Below the pieces are notes generated by a model. The model had not been told where the DNA came from. It did no database searches and worked only from the letters and a program-made list of their open reading frames with translations. Of a DNA stretch of 12,543 nucleotides, positions 5,941-12,543 are shown piece by piece; within the stretch, counting starts at the first letter, position 1; each line of letters begins with the position of its first letter. The position numbers were made by a program, and so were the translations under genes. The stretch is from positions 1 to 12,543 of the forward strand of contig WALQ01000045.1 of NCBI GenBank assembly GCA_015522745.1. Direction: 5' to 3'. This stretch comes from Candidatus Aenigmatarchaeota archaeon. GTDB taxonomy: Archaea; Aenigmatarchaeota; Aenigmatarchaeia; GW2011-AR5; WALA01.

Positions 5941-8631
5941 TCATGATTTGTCTTTCCAATATTTGTGCGTGCGCGTGAACGTCTTCTCAGCTTCGATAAC
6001 GTCCTTTATGAGTTCATTCCCTTCGGACAAATTTGCAAGGACGCGCGTTGCTGTTTCTGGACCTATACCATGGCCTGCAAGAACTTTTATAGCGCGCTGC
6101 CCATACGCTATGACTAGGTCTGCGGAGCGCTCCAAGCTCGCGAATATTTTTTTCTCGGACTTCGTTAACGGCTTCCCGGAGAATTTCTTTTTCCAGACGT
6201 TGTAGGACTTCACATCTCTCGAAGACGTTACTGCAATGAGCCGTGACTTGCACACCGGGCATTCCGGGTCCTTGAGCTCGCCAACTTTATTTATCGCCGA
6301 GTATCGACCGCAGTTCATGCACATTACGCGCACACGCGTATGCATCAATCTGTTTTCAACAGTCTTAAGTATCTCACCTCTCGCGTCTTTTGTGTGTATG
6401 ACTTCGCCGAACTGATGCACGAGACCGTTCTCTCCCGACTTCGTGAGTCCGCGTATCTTTTTTATCTTAATCTTTTTCTCTGATATGAGCTTGGCCACTT
6501 CCTTCGTACGTTCTATGTCAAGCTTGTCCACGAGGAGTTCGCGCTCTGTTTCAAAATACACGGGCGTAAACTGATACATTGACACGACTTTTGATAGGTT
6601 GATTGAGCGGTAGTCGGCGGATTTTGATATTAGTCCCATTCTCCGCGCATTGTGTATGAACCTCCATTTAAACAGCGACGAGTTGTGCACGGAATCCATT
6701 ACAACTGTTTTTATGTTCTTCATGTCATTCAAAATTTTTTCAATTTCATTTTTGTTGGATACGGATTTAATGATTATTCTATATGGGTCTACTTTGAGCT
6801 GAACTCCATATCCATGCGTTGATACAATTATTGACGAAATGTACCTTGCTATAGTCTCATTTACCTTTGTTCCAAAGTGAGCATGTGTTATCACATAATC
6901 TTTGTAATCTTCAATGACGATTGTCTTGTCATTCGCACCCGAATCGTCCAAATGTTCCTTTCTTTTAAGGCGTCCGACGTCCTGTGCGACATCAAATGAT
7001 ACGGGAATGAGCTCACCCTCCCATGACGGTATTGCACCCTCTATACTCGATGTCGGCTCGACAAATACCTTGTCCTTTTCCACCTGTATTATTTTCCATG
7101 GAAGTCCCTTGACTATGAATGTCTGACCAGGCTGCGCATACTCGGACACGAATCCTTCATCAAGTGTTCCTATGTAGCCGTGATTCGTTATGTTTATTAT
7201 TTTGTAATGATACGTGTCAGGAATCGTTGAAAGATTTTCAAAGTAGAATTTCCACCCACGCCTGCGGCGTATGACCTCAAAGTCGTCACCGTTGGGCTCA
7301 AGAGCTATGAGATGTTGTGAAACCATAAAATTCAAGATTTCCACGAACTGCTTGTACGTAAGATTTCGATATGGGTATGCACGTTTTATCACGGAAAAAA
7401 TCCTTTTAGCGCTCTCTTTGTATTTTTCTATTGCCATTCCCATTATTCCAAGAACGAGAACGTCAAGTGCACCTTCATGTATCCTAATCTCCTCGAGCTT
7501 TCCGATTAGCGCGTGGTTCATTATGACGCGTGATTCAGATTCATCTTCGCCGCCTGAAATTATTATTCCTTCTGACACGCGTTTTATGGAGTGTCCTGCG
7601 CGGCCGACACGCTGTATGAGTTTCGATGCTTGCCTTGGGGATTGATACTGTACCACGAGGTCTATGGATCCTATGTCTATGCCGAGTTCGAGTGAGCTTG
7701 TGCAAACTAGTGCTTTAAGCTTTCCGGATTTAAAATCACTTTCAGTCTTTATTCGAACATCCTTGGAAAGAGATCCATGATGAACTCCCTGGGTAAATTT
7801 CTCGTCAAACTTCTTCAAGCGCGATGATATTATTTCTGCTGTCTGACGAGTGTTCGTGAATATAAGTGTTGAGTGACCCTGAGCGAGCTCGTATATCGTG
7901 CGTATCTTTGCCATTGTCTCGGGAAGGACCATTAGATCGTTCGCGCGCTCTACGTCTTCTTTTGTCGGCTTCGGGGAAATGATTTTTATCTTTATGTCTT
8001 TGTGAGTTTCGGCGCGTATTATTTTTGCCTTCGGCGAGAGGAATTTTGCAACCTTATTCTGCGACCCAACCGTTGCAGAAAGACCTATGCGCTGAAAGCC
8101 GTCGGTGAGCTCGCGAAGCCGTTCGAGAACAACGGAAAGCATTATGCCACGCTTGCTTCCAACAAGTTCGTGAATTTCATCTACTATGACAAATTTGACG
8201 TTTGAAAGCATCTTTCTTATACTCGAACCTATTATTATTCCCTGAAGTGTTTCCGGGGTTGTTATGAGTATATCTGGTGGATGCTGTATTTGAAATTTTC
8301 TCTCAGCAGTTGTCGTGTCCCCATGACGAAGACCGACTTCAATGTCTAGTTTGTCTGCCCACCAGAAGAGGCGCTGAAGGAGATTTCTATTTAAACTGCG
8401 AAGTGGAGTTATGTAAAGTGCGGATACAGGTGCGTACTTGTTCATATGTATTTTATCAATTATTGGCAACATCGCGGTCTCCGTCTTTCCAATACCAGTG
8501 GGGGCAATAACAAGAACGTCATCGCCATCATATATTTTCGGTATTCCCATGCGTTGTGCGAGTGTCGGCTCTAAAAATCCGCGCGTCTTGAGCAGTTTCT
8601 GCATGTCATCCGAGAAAATTTCGAATGTCAT
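5941..8631 (-). CDS. lhr: Lhr-type superfamily 2 helicase with C-terminal zinc ribbon and HhH
   Basis: An 896-residue DNA/RNA helicase of the archaeal Lhr family, acting in DNA repair or RNA handling. Helicase motifs in order: Q-like FLEPTLAQ at 19-26, motif I APTGIGKT 43-50, Ia TPLRSL 75-80, Ib TTPETL 124-129, II DEIH 151-154, III SATVG 185-189, IV LIFTNTR 256-262, V TSSLELGIDIG 311-321, VI QRVGRAGH 340-347. These are followed by the winged-helix and Lhr-core region. The C-terminal part holds CMNC (771-774) and CPVC (791-794), a probable zinc ribbon, and LAGHGIGPETATRVLA (851-866), a helix-hairpin-helix-like DNA-binding motif. It lacks the long C-terminal domain of bacterial Lhr. The ATG at 8631 is preceded by a box-A at the leaderless distance. 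It is divergent from the HAD gene. Confidence 0.94.
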   Translation of the reverse strand: MTFEIFSDDMQKLLKTRGFLEPTLAQRMGIPKIYDGDDVLVIAPTGIGKTETAMLPIIDKIHMNKYAPVSALYITPLRSLNRNLLQRLFWWADKLDIEVGLRHGDTTTAERKFQIQHPPDILITTPETLQGIIIGSSIRKMLSNVKFVIVDEIHELVGSKRGIMLSVVLERLRELTDGFQRIGLSATVGSQNKVAKFLSPKAKIIRAETHKDIKIKIISPKPTKEDVERANDLMVLPETMAKIRTIYELAQGHSTLIFTNTRQTAEIISSRLKKFDEKFTQGVHHGSLSKDVRIKTESDFKSGKLKALVCTSSLELGIDIGSIDLVVQYQSPRQASKLIQRVGRAGHSIKRVSEGIIISGGEDESESRVIMNHALIGKLEEIRIHEGALDVLVLGIMGMAIEKYKESAKRIFSVIKRAYPYRNLTYKQFVEILNFMVSQHLIALEPNGDDFEVIRRRRGWKFYFENLSTIPDTYHYKIINITNHGYIGTLDEGFVSEYAQPGQTFIVKGLPWKIIQVEKDKVFVEPTSSIEGAIPSWEGELIPVSFDVAQDVGRLKRKEHLDDSGANDKTIVIEDYKDYVITHAHFGTKVNETIARYISSIIVSTHGYGVQLKVDPYRIIIKSVSNKNEIEKILNDMKNIKTVVMDSVHNSSLFKWRFIHNARRMGLISKSADYRSINLSKVVSMYQFTPVYFETERELLVDKLDIERTKEVAKLISEKKIKIKKIRGLTKSGENGLVHQFGEVIHTKDARGEILKTVENRLMHTRVRVMCMNCGRYSAINKVGELKDPECPVCKSRLIAVTSSRDVKSYNVWKKKFSGKPLTKSEKKIFASLERSADLVIAYGQRAIKVLAGHGIGPETATRVLANLSEGNELIKDVIEAEKTFTRTHKYWKDKS

Positions 8632-8651
8632 AAATGTACTTTGCTGTTAAA

Positions 8652-8659
8652 GTATTAAA
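8652..8659 (-). promoter_or_regulatory. box-A promoter of lhr
   Basis: TTTAATAC on the minus strand, centred about 25 bp before the lhr ATG; predicts a leaderless mRNA. It lies in the 75-bp divergent gap shared with the HAD gene promoter. Confidence 0.45.
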
Positions 8660-8678
8660 TCTAAGCCACGGTGTCATA

Positions 8679-8687
8679 TTTTTAAAT
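8679..8687 (+). promoter_or_regulatory. box-A promoter of the HAD hydrolase gene
   Basis: TTTTTAAAT centred about 23 bp before the ATG at 8707. There is no ribosome site before that ATG, consistent with a leaderless or very short leader transcript. Confidence 0.5.
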
Positions 8688-8706
8688 TGTTGCAACAAAT
8701 TACGTC

Positions 8707-9402
8707 ATGATAAAAGCTGTGCTCTTTGACCTTGACAACACGATAGTCGACTACATACGCTTCAAAACGACGTGTATTGATGCAGCAGTGCGCGCAATGA
8801 TTGATGAAGGACTTGACATCGATGAGGAAAGTGCGCGTGATATATTCGTTCAAATTTTCAAAAAGATAAAAATGGAAGACCGAACGACATTTCAACGATT
8901 CTTGAGAAAGGCGACAGGACACGTTGATTATCGGCTTCTTGCTGTTGGCATAGTTGCTTACAGGCGCGCAAGGCAGAATGCATTCCACGTTTATCCAGGA
9001 ATAAAACGCGTGTTAAAATTCTTAAAAGATCGCGGAATAAAAGTTGGCATAGTAACAGATGCACCACGTGTGAAAGCGTGGATACGACTTGCAGAAATAG
9101 GGCTTCATAACGAATTCGACGTTGTGGTAACGTACGACGATTCAAAAGTTGAAAAGCCAAATAAGAAGCCGTTTCTTCTCGCCATGAGGAAACTTGGGGT
9201 TCGTCCAAACGAGGCCATATTTGTTGGAGATAATATCAACCGTGATGTGGTTGGTGCGAATAACGTTGGTATGGTGTCCGTTTTTGCAAAGTACGGTGAA
9301 GTGTTTATGTTCAGAAAAAATACGTCGAAAGAAAGGCCGGATTATGTAATATCTCGACCATCTGAGCTAATTTCCATCATTAAAAAGAATTATTTGCGCT
9401 GA
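8707..9402 (+). CDS. HAD-superfamily hydrolase (haloacid dehalogenase-like)
   Basis: A 231-residue phosphatase-like protein of HAD subfamily I. Motif I FDLDNT has the nucleophile Asp8 and the acid/base Asp10; motif II is Thr117 in GIVTDAP; motif III is a lysine in the KVEKPNKKP segment (Lys150 or Lys154); motif IV is VGDNINRD at 173-180 with Asp175 and Asp180. The helical cap lies between about 16 and 95, as in subfamily IA enzymes. All catalytic residues are present, so it is likely an active phosphatase or phosphoglycolate phosphatase-like enzyme, but the substrate cannot be inferred. The RNase P RNA gene starts 54 bp after its stop. Confidence 0.9.
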   Translation: MIKAVLFDLDNTIVDYIRFKTTCIDAAVRAMIDEGLDIDEESARDIFVQIFKKIKMEDRTTFQRFLRKATGHVDYRLLAVGIVAYRRARQNAFHVYPGIKRVLKFLKDRGIKVGIVTDAPRVKAWIRLAEIGLHNEFDVVVTYDDSKVEKPNKKPFLLAMRKLGVRPNEAIFVGDNINRDVVGANNVGMVSVFAKYGEVFMFRKNTSKERPDYVISRPSELISIIKKNYLR

Positions 9403-9426
9403 AATCTATGTTGAAGAATATAAATG

Positions 9427-9435
9427 AATATAAAT
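9427..9435 (+). promoter_or_regulatory. box-A promoter of RNase P RNA
   Basis: AATATAAAT, centred about 25 bp before the first base of the P1 helix at 9456, which fits direct initiation at the mature 5' end. A second ATATAAAT-like element lies about 10 bp further upstream. Confidence 0.55.
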
Positions 9436-9455
9436 ACCAATGACAAATCTAATTT

Positions 9456-9732
9456 GGTAACCTGAGGGAATGACCGCCGGGCATTGCCTGAGGAAGCTCC
9501 ATTCACTCTAAACGGCTATTTGGCAGCGATGCCATGGGCGGGAAGCAGAAACGATTACCCAACCAGTGGATCGATGAATTCGAGAAATGAATCTGGAAGG
9601 GATGAAACGAACCCGCTTTAGTCGGGAGTGCAAGCCGATAGGCGCACAGACAAATGGTCATGGTCCTCCTGATGATCTGCCTTCCAAGTGGCGGTGAAAG
9701 GGCCAACAGAAAATGGGCTACCCCAGGTTACC
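9456..9732 (+). ncRNA. rnpB: RNase P RNA, archaeal type
   Basis: The RNA component of RNase P, which trims the 5' leader from pre-tRNA. The ends pair perfectly as helix P1: GGTAACCTG (9456-9464) with CAGGTTACC (9724-9732). Conserved region I is GAGGAAGCTCC at 9490-9500 and region V is ACAGAAAATGGGCTA at 9706-9720. They form P4: AGC and CC on either side of the universally bulged U at 9498, pairing with GGGCT at 9715-9719. GGCAGCG (9522-9528), GGGCGGGAAGCAGAAACGA, GATGAAACGA (9601-9610) and GGGAGTGCAAGCC also match conserved RNase P RNA segments. The length of about 277 nt is at the short end for type A. No protein reading frame here is credible. Confidence 0.93.
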
Positions 9733-9740
9733 TTCTTTCA

Positions 9741-9776
9741 TTATTTAAACTTTTTCATCAACTTAAAATTTGGTGA
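9741..9776 (+). promoter_or_regulatory. box-A promoter and Shine-Dalgarno of secG
   Basis: TTATTTAAAC at 9741-9750 would start transcription near 9771; GGTGA at 9772-9776 lies 7 nt before the ATG at 9784. The T run at 9751-9755 may at the same time end the RNase P RNA transcript. Confidence 0.5.
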
Positions 9777-9783
9777 CATTGAG

Positions 9784-9942
9784 ATGTCAAAGAAAAAGGA
9801 GAACTATCTTCCGCAATCGACGGCCGGACTCGTTCGTTACTACGATACCGGCGACGAGGTCGTGAAGATAAAGCCAGAGTGGGTTATAGCATTCGGAGCT
9901 CTCACTGGACTGCTTGTGCTTGTGCTTCTTTGGATTAAATAA
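9784..9942 (+). CDS. secG: preprotein translocase subunit Sec61-beta/SecG
   Basis: A 52-residue tail-anchored subunit of the SecYEG/Sec61 protein channel, the smallest and non-essential part of the complex. It has the archaeal Sec61-beta pattern: a lysine-rich start (MSKKK), a conserved amphipathic stretch (STAGLVRYYDTGDE at 12-25), the KIKPEWV motif just before the membrane (28-34), and one membrane helix (about 34-51) ending near the C-terminus. The frame is open further upstream to 9688, but that part is within the RNase P RNA; the ATG at 9784 has a ribosome site and gives the family length. It follows the RNase P RNA gene by about 50 bp. Confidence 0.92.
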   Translation: MSKKKENYLPQSTAGLVRYYDTGDEVVKIKPEWVIAFGALTGLLVLVLLWIK

Positions 9943-9948
9943 AAAAGA

Positions 9949-9998
9949 ACACGTGCAACCATCCAAATACAGACCACATAAATGGAGGGTGCACGTGT
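9949..9998 (+). repeat. imperfect 15-bp hairpin downstream of secG
   Basis: ACACGTGCA (9949-9957) pairs perfectly with TGCACGTGT (9990-9998). After one bulged A, CC pairs with GG, one A-G mismatch follows, and TCC pairs with GGA, leaving a 19-nt loop. It starts 6 bp after the secG stop. It may be a 3' mRNA stem-loop or processing signal, or a small RNA. It is not followed by a long T run, so an ordinary terminator is not clearly supported. Confidence 0.6.
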
Positions 9999-10020
9999 CT
10001 AATTAAACTACTGCGCAAAA

Positions 10021-10028
10021 TTTTAAAA
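10021..10028 (+). promoter_or_regulatory. box-A promoter of the epimerase gene
   Basis: TTTTAAAA, centred about 26 bp before the ATG at 10051, with no ribosome site in between; predicts a leaderless mRNA. Confidence 0.5.
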
Positions 10029-10050
10029 CCTTTTATTATGAAGTGTTTGT

Positions 10051-10977
10051 ATGTACCAAAAAATAGTGCTTGCAGGTGGCGCTGGGTTCGTCGGAAAAAA
10101 CCTCATAGATTATCTCATTTCTCACGGCCGGTCGCCAGATGACATATTCGTCATAGACAAGAACGCTGACGCGTTGAAGGAAGTTGAAAAGAAAGGCGTT
10201 CAGGTGGTTCGTGCCGATCTATCGCGGCGCGGAAAATGGACAGACGTGTTTTACGGCACGGACGTCGTCGTGAACCTTGAAGCGCAAATTTCTTCTGAGA
10301 ACTACGCTGATTTCAAGAAGAACAACATTGACGCGACGCGCAACGTACTTGATGCCATGAAAAAACACGATGTGAAAAAGATAATACATTTCAGCAGCGC
10401 GGCCGTTCTTTCCGTGAGGAAAGATTGGTACGCCGAAACGAAAAAGAAGGGTGAGGAGCTCGTCATTAAGAGTGGGATACCGTTTTTCGTTCTGCGGCCG
10501 TCCGTTATGTACGGACCTTACGACGATAAAAACGTCGGGTGGTTCGCAAATCTTGCGATTAAGTTTCCATTCTTCCCAATACCGGGAAATGGGAAGTACC
10601 CACGGCAACCTGTGTTTGTGGAAGATGTCTGTGCACTCGTCGACAAAATGATTGACATGGAGCCGACGGATGAAACATACAATATTAACAGCGACATTGT
10701 CTACTTTGATGAAATGATACACGAGATAATTAAAAACATAGGGTGGCGCGCTATAATATATATACCGCTTCCACTGTTCAAGATCGCGGTTGCAACATAT
10801 CGCGCCATGGACAGAAATTTCAAGTTCACACTAGACCAATTGGACTCCCTCACGTCGGGAGATGTTTTCGAGGACTACCCTTGGTGGAGAGAGTTTGGCG
10901 TTAAGAAAACAAAATTTTCTGTCGGACTCAAAAAGACGTTGAAGAAAGGAATACCGAAAGTCAAAACCGTTCTATGA
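10051..10977 (+). CDS. NAD-dependent epimerase/dehydratase (extended SDR)
   Basis: A 308-residue extended short-chain dehydrogenase/reductase, the family that interconverts nucleotide sugars and related compounds. The Rossmann glycine motif GGAGFVG is at 9-15, and Asp36 at the end of the second strand (FVIDKN) favours NAD over NADP. The catalytic YxxxK is Tyr127-Lys131 in YAETK, preceded by Ser115/Ser116 (HFSSAAV). RPSVMYGP (149-156) matches the usual substrate-domain entry. The C-terminal third (PLFKIAVATYRAMDRNFKF...) resembles the less typical NDUFA9/hydroxysteroid-like branch as much as UDP-glucose 4-epimerase, so the substrate is open. It converges with a glycosyltransferase gene, compatible with surface glycan or lipid synthesis, though the opposite orientation gives no operon evidence. 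Confidence 0.88.
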   Translation: MYQKIVLAGGAGFVGKNLIDYLISHGRSPDDIFVIDKNADALKEVEKKGVQVVRADLSRRGKWTDVFYGTDVVVNLEAQISSENYADFKKNNIDATRNVLDAMKKHDVKKIIHFSSAAVLSVRKDWYAETKKKGEELVIKSGIPFFVLRPSVMYGPYDDKNVGWFANLAIKFPFFPIPGNGKYPRQPVFVEDVCALVDKMIDMEPTDETYNINSDIVYFDEMIHEIIKNIGWRAIIYIPLPLFKIAVATYRAMDRNFKFTLDQLDSLTSGDVFEDYPWWREFGVKKTKFSVGLKKTLKKGIPKVKTVL

Positions 10978-11025
10978 AATCACAGTGTTTGAGCTAAACA
11001 ATTCTTGAATTAAATTCGTGATTTC
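10976..11025. repeat. branched inverted repeat between convergent genes
   Basis: GAAATCAC (10976-10983) is perfectly complementary to GTGATTTC (11018-11025). Inside lie two smaller hairpins: TGTTT/AAACA around GAGCT (10986-11000) and ATT/AAT around CTTG (11001-11010). Because inverted repeats read the same on both strands, either transcript could fold a three-way junction here, which would suit a shared 3' end or bidirectional terminator for the epimerase and glycosyltransferase genes. Confidence 0.45.
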
Positions 11026-11717
11026 CTTGTCCATTTGAGAGCGACGTACTTAAAGTCCTCGTAGTACGAGAGAAGGTTTCTCTTCCTTCTTCTCAACATA
11101 AATCTGAAAATCCTTAGACCGTCGAGAATCCCCGTTCCCTTCTTGTAAACGCTTGATTCTATGGGAACGGATGACCATTTCAAATTATTTCGACCGACTT
11201 CGAAAATTATTTCGTCGCATATCTCGTACCTATCGGCTGTGAGGACGAGCTTTTTGAGCGCGCTTGATTTGTACGCGCGGAATCCCGATTCTGTGTCAGG
11301 AATGGTCGTGCCAGAAATTAAATTCACGAATGTGTTGAGGGCGAAGTTTCCAAACCTCTTGATTATGGGGTAATTTGACAAGTCTCGCCGCCCTATAACG
11401 AATTCGTATCCATCGTTTATTTTTCTCAGGAACTTTGGTATATCACTCGGATTGTGCTGACCATCAGCATCCATTGTAATGATTATTTTTGTGCCTTCCT
11501 TTATTGCGGCTTTCATTCCTACACGCGTTGCGTATCCGACGCCATGATTCTTTTTGAGCGTTATGACGTGTGCGCCGTTTTTCCGCGCGACTGAGCTCGT
11601 TCTGTCCTTAGAGCCGTCATCGACGACTATGACGCGGTCAACGTATTTCTTTGCTTTTCGCACCACAATTCCTACCGTCTTCTCCTCGTTGTAAGCTGGA
11701 ATGACTGCTGAGATCAT
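11010..11717 (-). CDS. family 2 glycosyltransferase, dolichol-phosphate mannosyltransferase-like
   Basis: A 235-residue GT-A fold enzyme that would transfer a sugar from a nucleotide donor, most likely to a polyprenyl phosphate or a cell-surface glycan. Visible: the VIPAYNEE start at 5-12, VVDDGS (31-36) for nucleotide binding, the metal-binding DAD in TMDADGQH (81-88), and DTESGFRAY (141-149), characteristic of DPM1/DPG synthase-like enzymes. No C-terminal membrane helices are present, so it is soluble or peripheral; the C-terminus is basic (RRRKRN near 209-214). The ATG at 11717 has GTGAT 4 nt upstream. A GTG at 11726 adding three residues and overlapping the previous gene by 4 bp is an equally workable start. 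It is almost certainly co-transcribed with the prepilin peptidase gene. Confidence 0.9.
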   Translation of the reverse strand: MISAVIPAYNEEKTVGIVVRKAKKYVDRVIVVDDGSKDRTSSVARKNGAHVITLKKNHGVGYATRVGMKAAIKEGTKIIITMDADGQHNPSDIPKFLRKINDGYEFVIGRRDLSNYPIIKRFGNFALNTFVNLISGTTIPDTESGFRAYKSSALKKLVLTADRYEICDEIIFEVGRNNLKWSSVPIESSVYKKGTGILDGLRIFRFMLRRRKRNLLSYYEDFKYVALKWTRKSRI

Positions 11718-11722
11718 TCTAA

Positions 11723-12481
11723 TCACATCATAAGAAATAGTACATTTCCATATAAAAGCGTTACTGTTAGGGCAAGGAAGAACACGATGCCAAACCGGAT
11801 GCCTTCTTTTATCTTCACATATTTCTTTCTCTTCAATTTAGCAAGCTCCTTTTCTGTTATGCCAACCCATTCCTTTGACGAGAAGAGAACGTCTCCAACC
11901 TTCAACTTGGAAACTGGTATGCGCCTTACAAAAACTTTCTTCTCTATGTACTTTGCATAAAAGAAAAATAGCACGAGAAATCCGAAGAGGAATATTATTT
12001 CTCCTTCAACCCGTTCAAAGAAAAATGCCGAAATCATTATCAAAACTGATATAAGAGTTATGTAAATTGGAGTCTCCTTGAAAAATTTTGTTATCGCTCC
12101 GTGCATGGCACCGATTATTATGGCGTACAACACCGTGTATACAGCACCAACGACAAAAACGTTCGTGAGGAAGTGAAGCGGAAACATAGTTGTATTGAAA
12201 ATTGGAACAAGAAATCCTATGGCACCGAGTAATTTCGCATCACCACCTCCCCATTGTCCAGTCTTGTAAAGAATATACCCGAATGCGAGGAACAGAATAC
12301 CGACAATAAATGATGTTGAAAAAGGTATTATCGTCCCGAGTTTCAATGACTCTAATATCCAATAAAACAATCCAAGTGCGATCATTGAATCCGTAACTTC
12401 ATCTGGTATGTCAGTCGTGAATAAGTCCCAAATTCCGGCTATGACGCTGCCAAGGAGCGCTAAAAATATTGGTATAAACAT
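11723..12481 (-). CDS. archaeal A24-family prepilin/prearchaellin peptidase
   Basis: A 252-residue integral membrane aspartic peptidase of the PibD/FlaK kind, which cuts class III signal peptides of archaeal pilins or archaellins at the inner face of the membrane. The two catalytic aspartates are visible: Asp19 in WDLFTTDIPD and Asp81 in the GGGD motif (78-81). About eight hydrophobic segments are seen, the last at 229-251. A soluble stretch of about 45 residues (181-225, with LKVGDVLFSSKEWVGITEKEL) precedes the last helix, as found in archaeal A24 enzymes. The ATG at 12481 has a box-A about 25 bp upstream. It is the first gene of the two-gene unit with the glycosyltransferase; archaeal pilins are often glycosylated, but a functional link is only inferred. 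Confidence 0.9.
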   Translation of the reverse strand: MFIPIFLALLGSVIAGIWDLFTTDIPDEVTDSMIALGLFYWILESLKLGTIIPFSTSFIVGILFLAFGYILYKTGQWGGGDAKLLGAIGFLVPIFNTTMFPLHFLTNVFVVGAVYTVLYAIIIGAMHGAITKFFKETPIYITLISVLIMISAFFFERVEGEIIFLFGFLVLFFFYAKYIEKKVFVRRIPVSKLKVGDVLFSSKEWVGITEKELAKLKRKKYVKIKEGIRFGIVFFLALTVTLLYGNVLFLMM

Positions 12482-12501
12482 GTTTTTAATTTAAAGTAAA
12501 G

Positions 12502-12511
12502 TTATTTAAAT
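12502..12511. promoter_or_regulatory. box-A element in the divergent gap at the right edge
   Basis: TTATTTAAAT is nearly symmetrical and is centred about 26 bp from the minus-strand ATG at 12481 and about 26 bp from the plus-strand ATG at 12533. One element, or two overlapping ones, could serve both leaderless genes. Confidence 0.45.
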
Positions 12512-12532
12512 GTTTCTTCCATGGAGTTGTAA

Positions 12533-12543
12533 ATGCCTAAAGG
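12533..12543 (+). CDS. probable start of a gene running off the right edge
   Basis: ATG CCT AAA GG begins a plus-strand frame (Met-Pro-Lys-) at exactly the distance from a box-A element expected for a leaderless archaeal gene. An earlier ATG at 12521 stops after two further codons and is not the start. Only three full codons are visible, so no function can be given. Confidence 0.35.

Noticed and set aside
5933..6205. Plus-strand frame opposite the lhr 3' end
   Set aside because: The opposite strand encodes the zinc ribbon and helix-hairpin-helix of Lhr; the plus frame has no start signals.
9503..9706. Minus-strand open frame of 67 codons
   Set aside because: It is antisense to the RNase P RNA, whose structure explains the sequence conservation seen here.
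9688..9783. Upstream extension of secG in frame
   Set aside because: It lies in the RNase P RNA and spacer; the 52-residue form has the family length and its own ribosome site.

Overview
The window is archaeal chromosomal DNA. Four things show this: an archaeal gene set (RadB recombinase paralog, VAT/Cdc48-type double AAA ATPase, type II methionine aminopeptidase, free-standing AlaX, Lhr-type helicase, Sec61-beta/SecG, archaeal class A24 prepilin peptidase); A+T-rich box-A (TATA) promoters centred about 23-27 bp before many start codons; Shine-Dalgarno sites of the GGTGA/GGAGGTG type; and an archaeal-looking RNase P RNA. Genes are compact with gaps mostly below 120 bp. I cannot fix the phylum from the sequence; a small-genome DPANN or deep euryarchaeal lineage is a reasonable guess, not a demonstrated one.

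Left part (1-1588). radB (minus) lies downstream of a minus-strand nucleotidyltransferase-fold gene. That gene looks broken: a segment of about 86 bp bounded by 6-bp direct repeats shifts the frame, and the original C-terminus is still readable in another frame directly upstream of radB. A 117-bp promoter region separates it from cdc48.

Middle (1589-8706). cdc48 (plus) converges, with a 4-bp overlap, on a minus-strand series: lhr helicase, a four-helix membrane protein of unknown function, map and alaX. map and alaX are translationally coupled (the alaX ribosome site overlaps the map stop). The membrane protein has its own strong promoter, ribosome site and T-rich terminator, and map has its own promoter, so this is a run of short units more than one operon. 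The theme is protein quality and processing: Cdc48 unfolds proteins, Map trims the initiator Met, AlaX clears mischarged tRNA-Ala.

Right part (8707-12543). On the plus strand come a HAD hydrolase, the RNase P RNA gene (9456-9732, well supported by a 9-bp P1 helix and a P4 helix with its bulged U), the 52-residue Sec61-beta/SecG subunit, an imperfect hairpin, and an NAD-dependent epimerase-like protein. This converges on a minus-strand pair: an A24 prepilin peptidase and a family 2 glycosyltransferase, overlapping or nearly so. A divergent gene probably starts in the last 11 bases.

No tRNA, rRNA, CRISPR array, integrase or transposase was seen. The items most worth a second look are the disrupted nucleotidyltransferase with its short insertion, the unknown small membrane protein, the structured hairpins after secG and between the convergent genes, and the consistent split between leaderless and Shine-Dalgarno-led genes.
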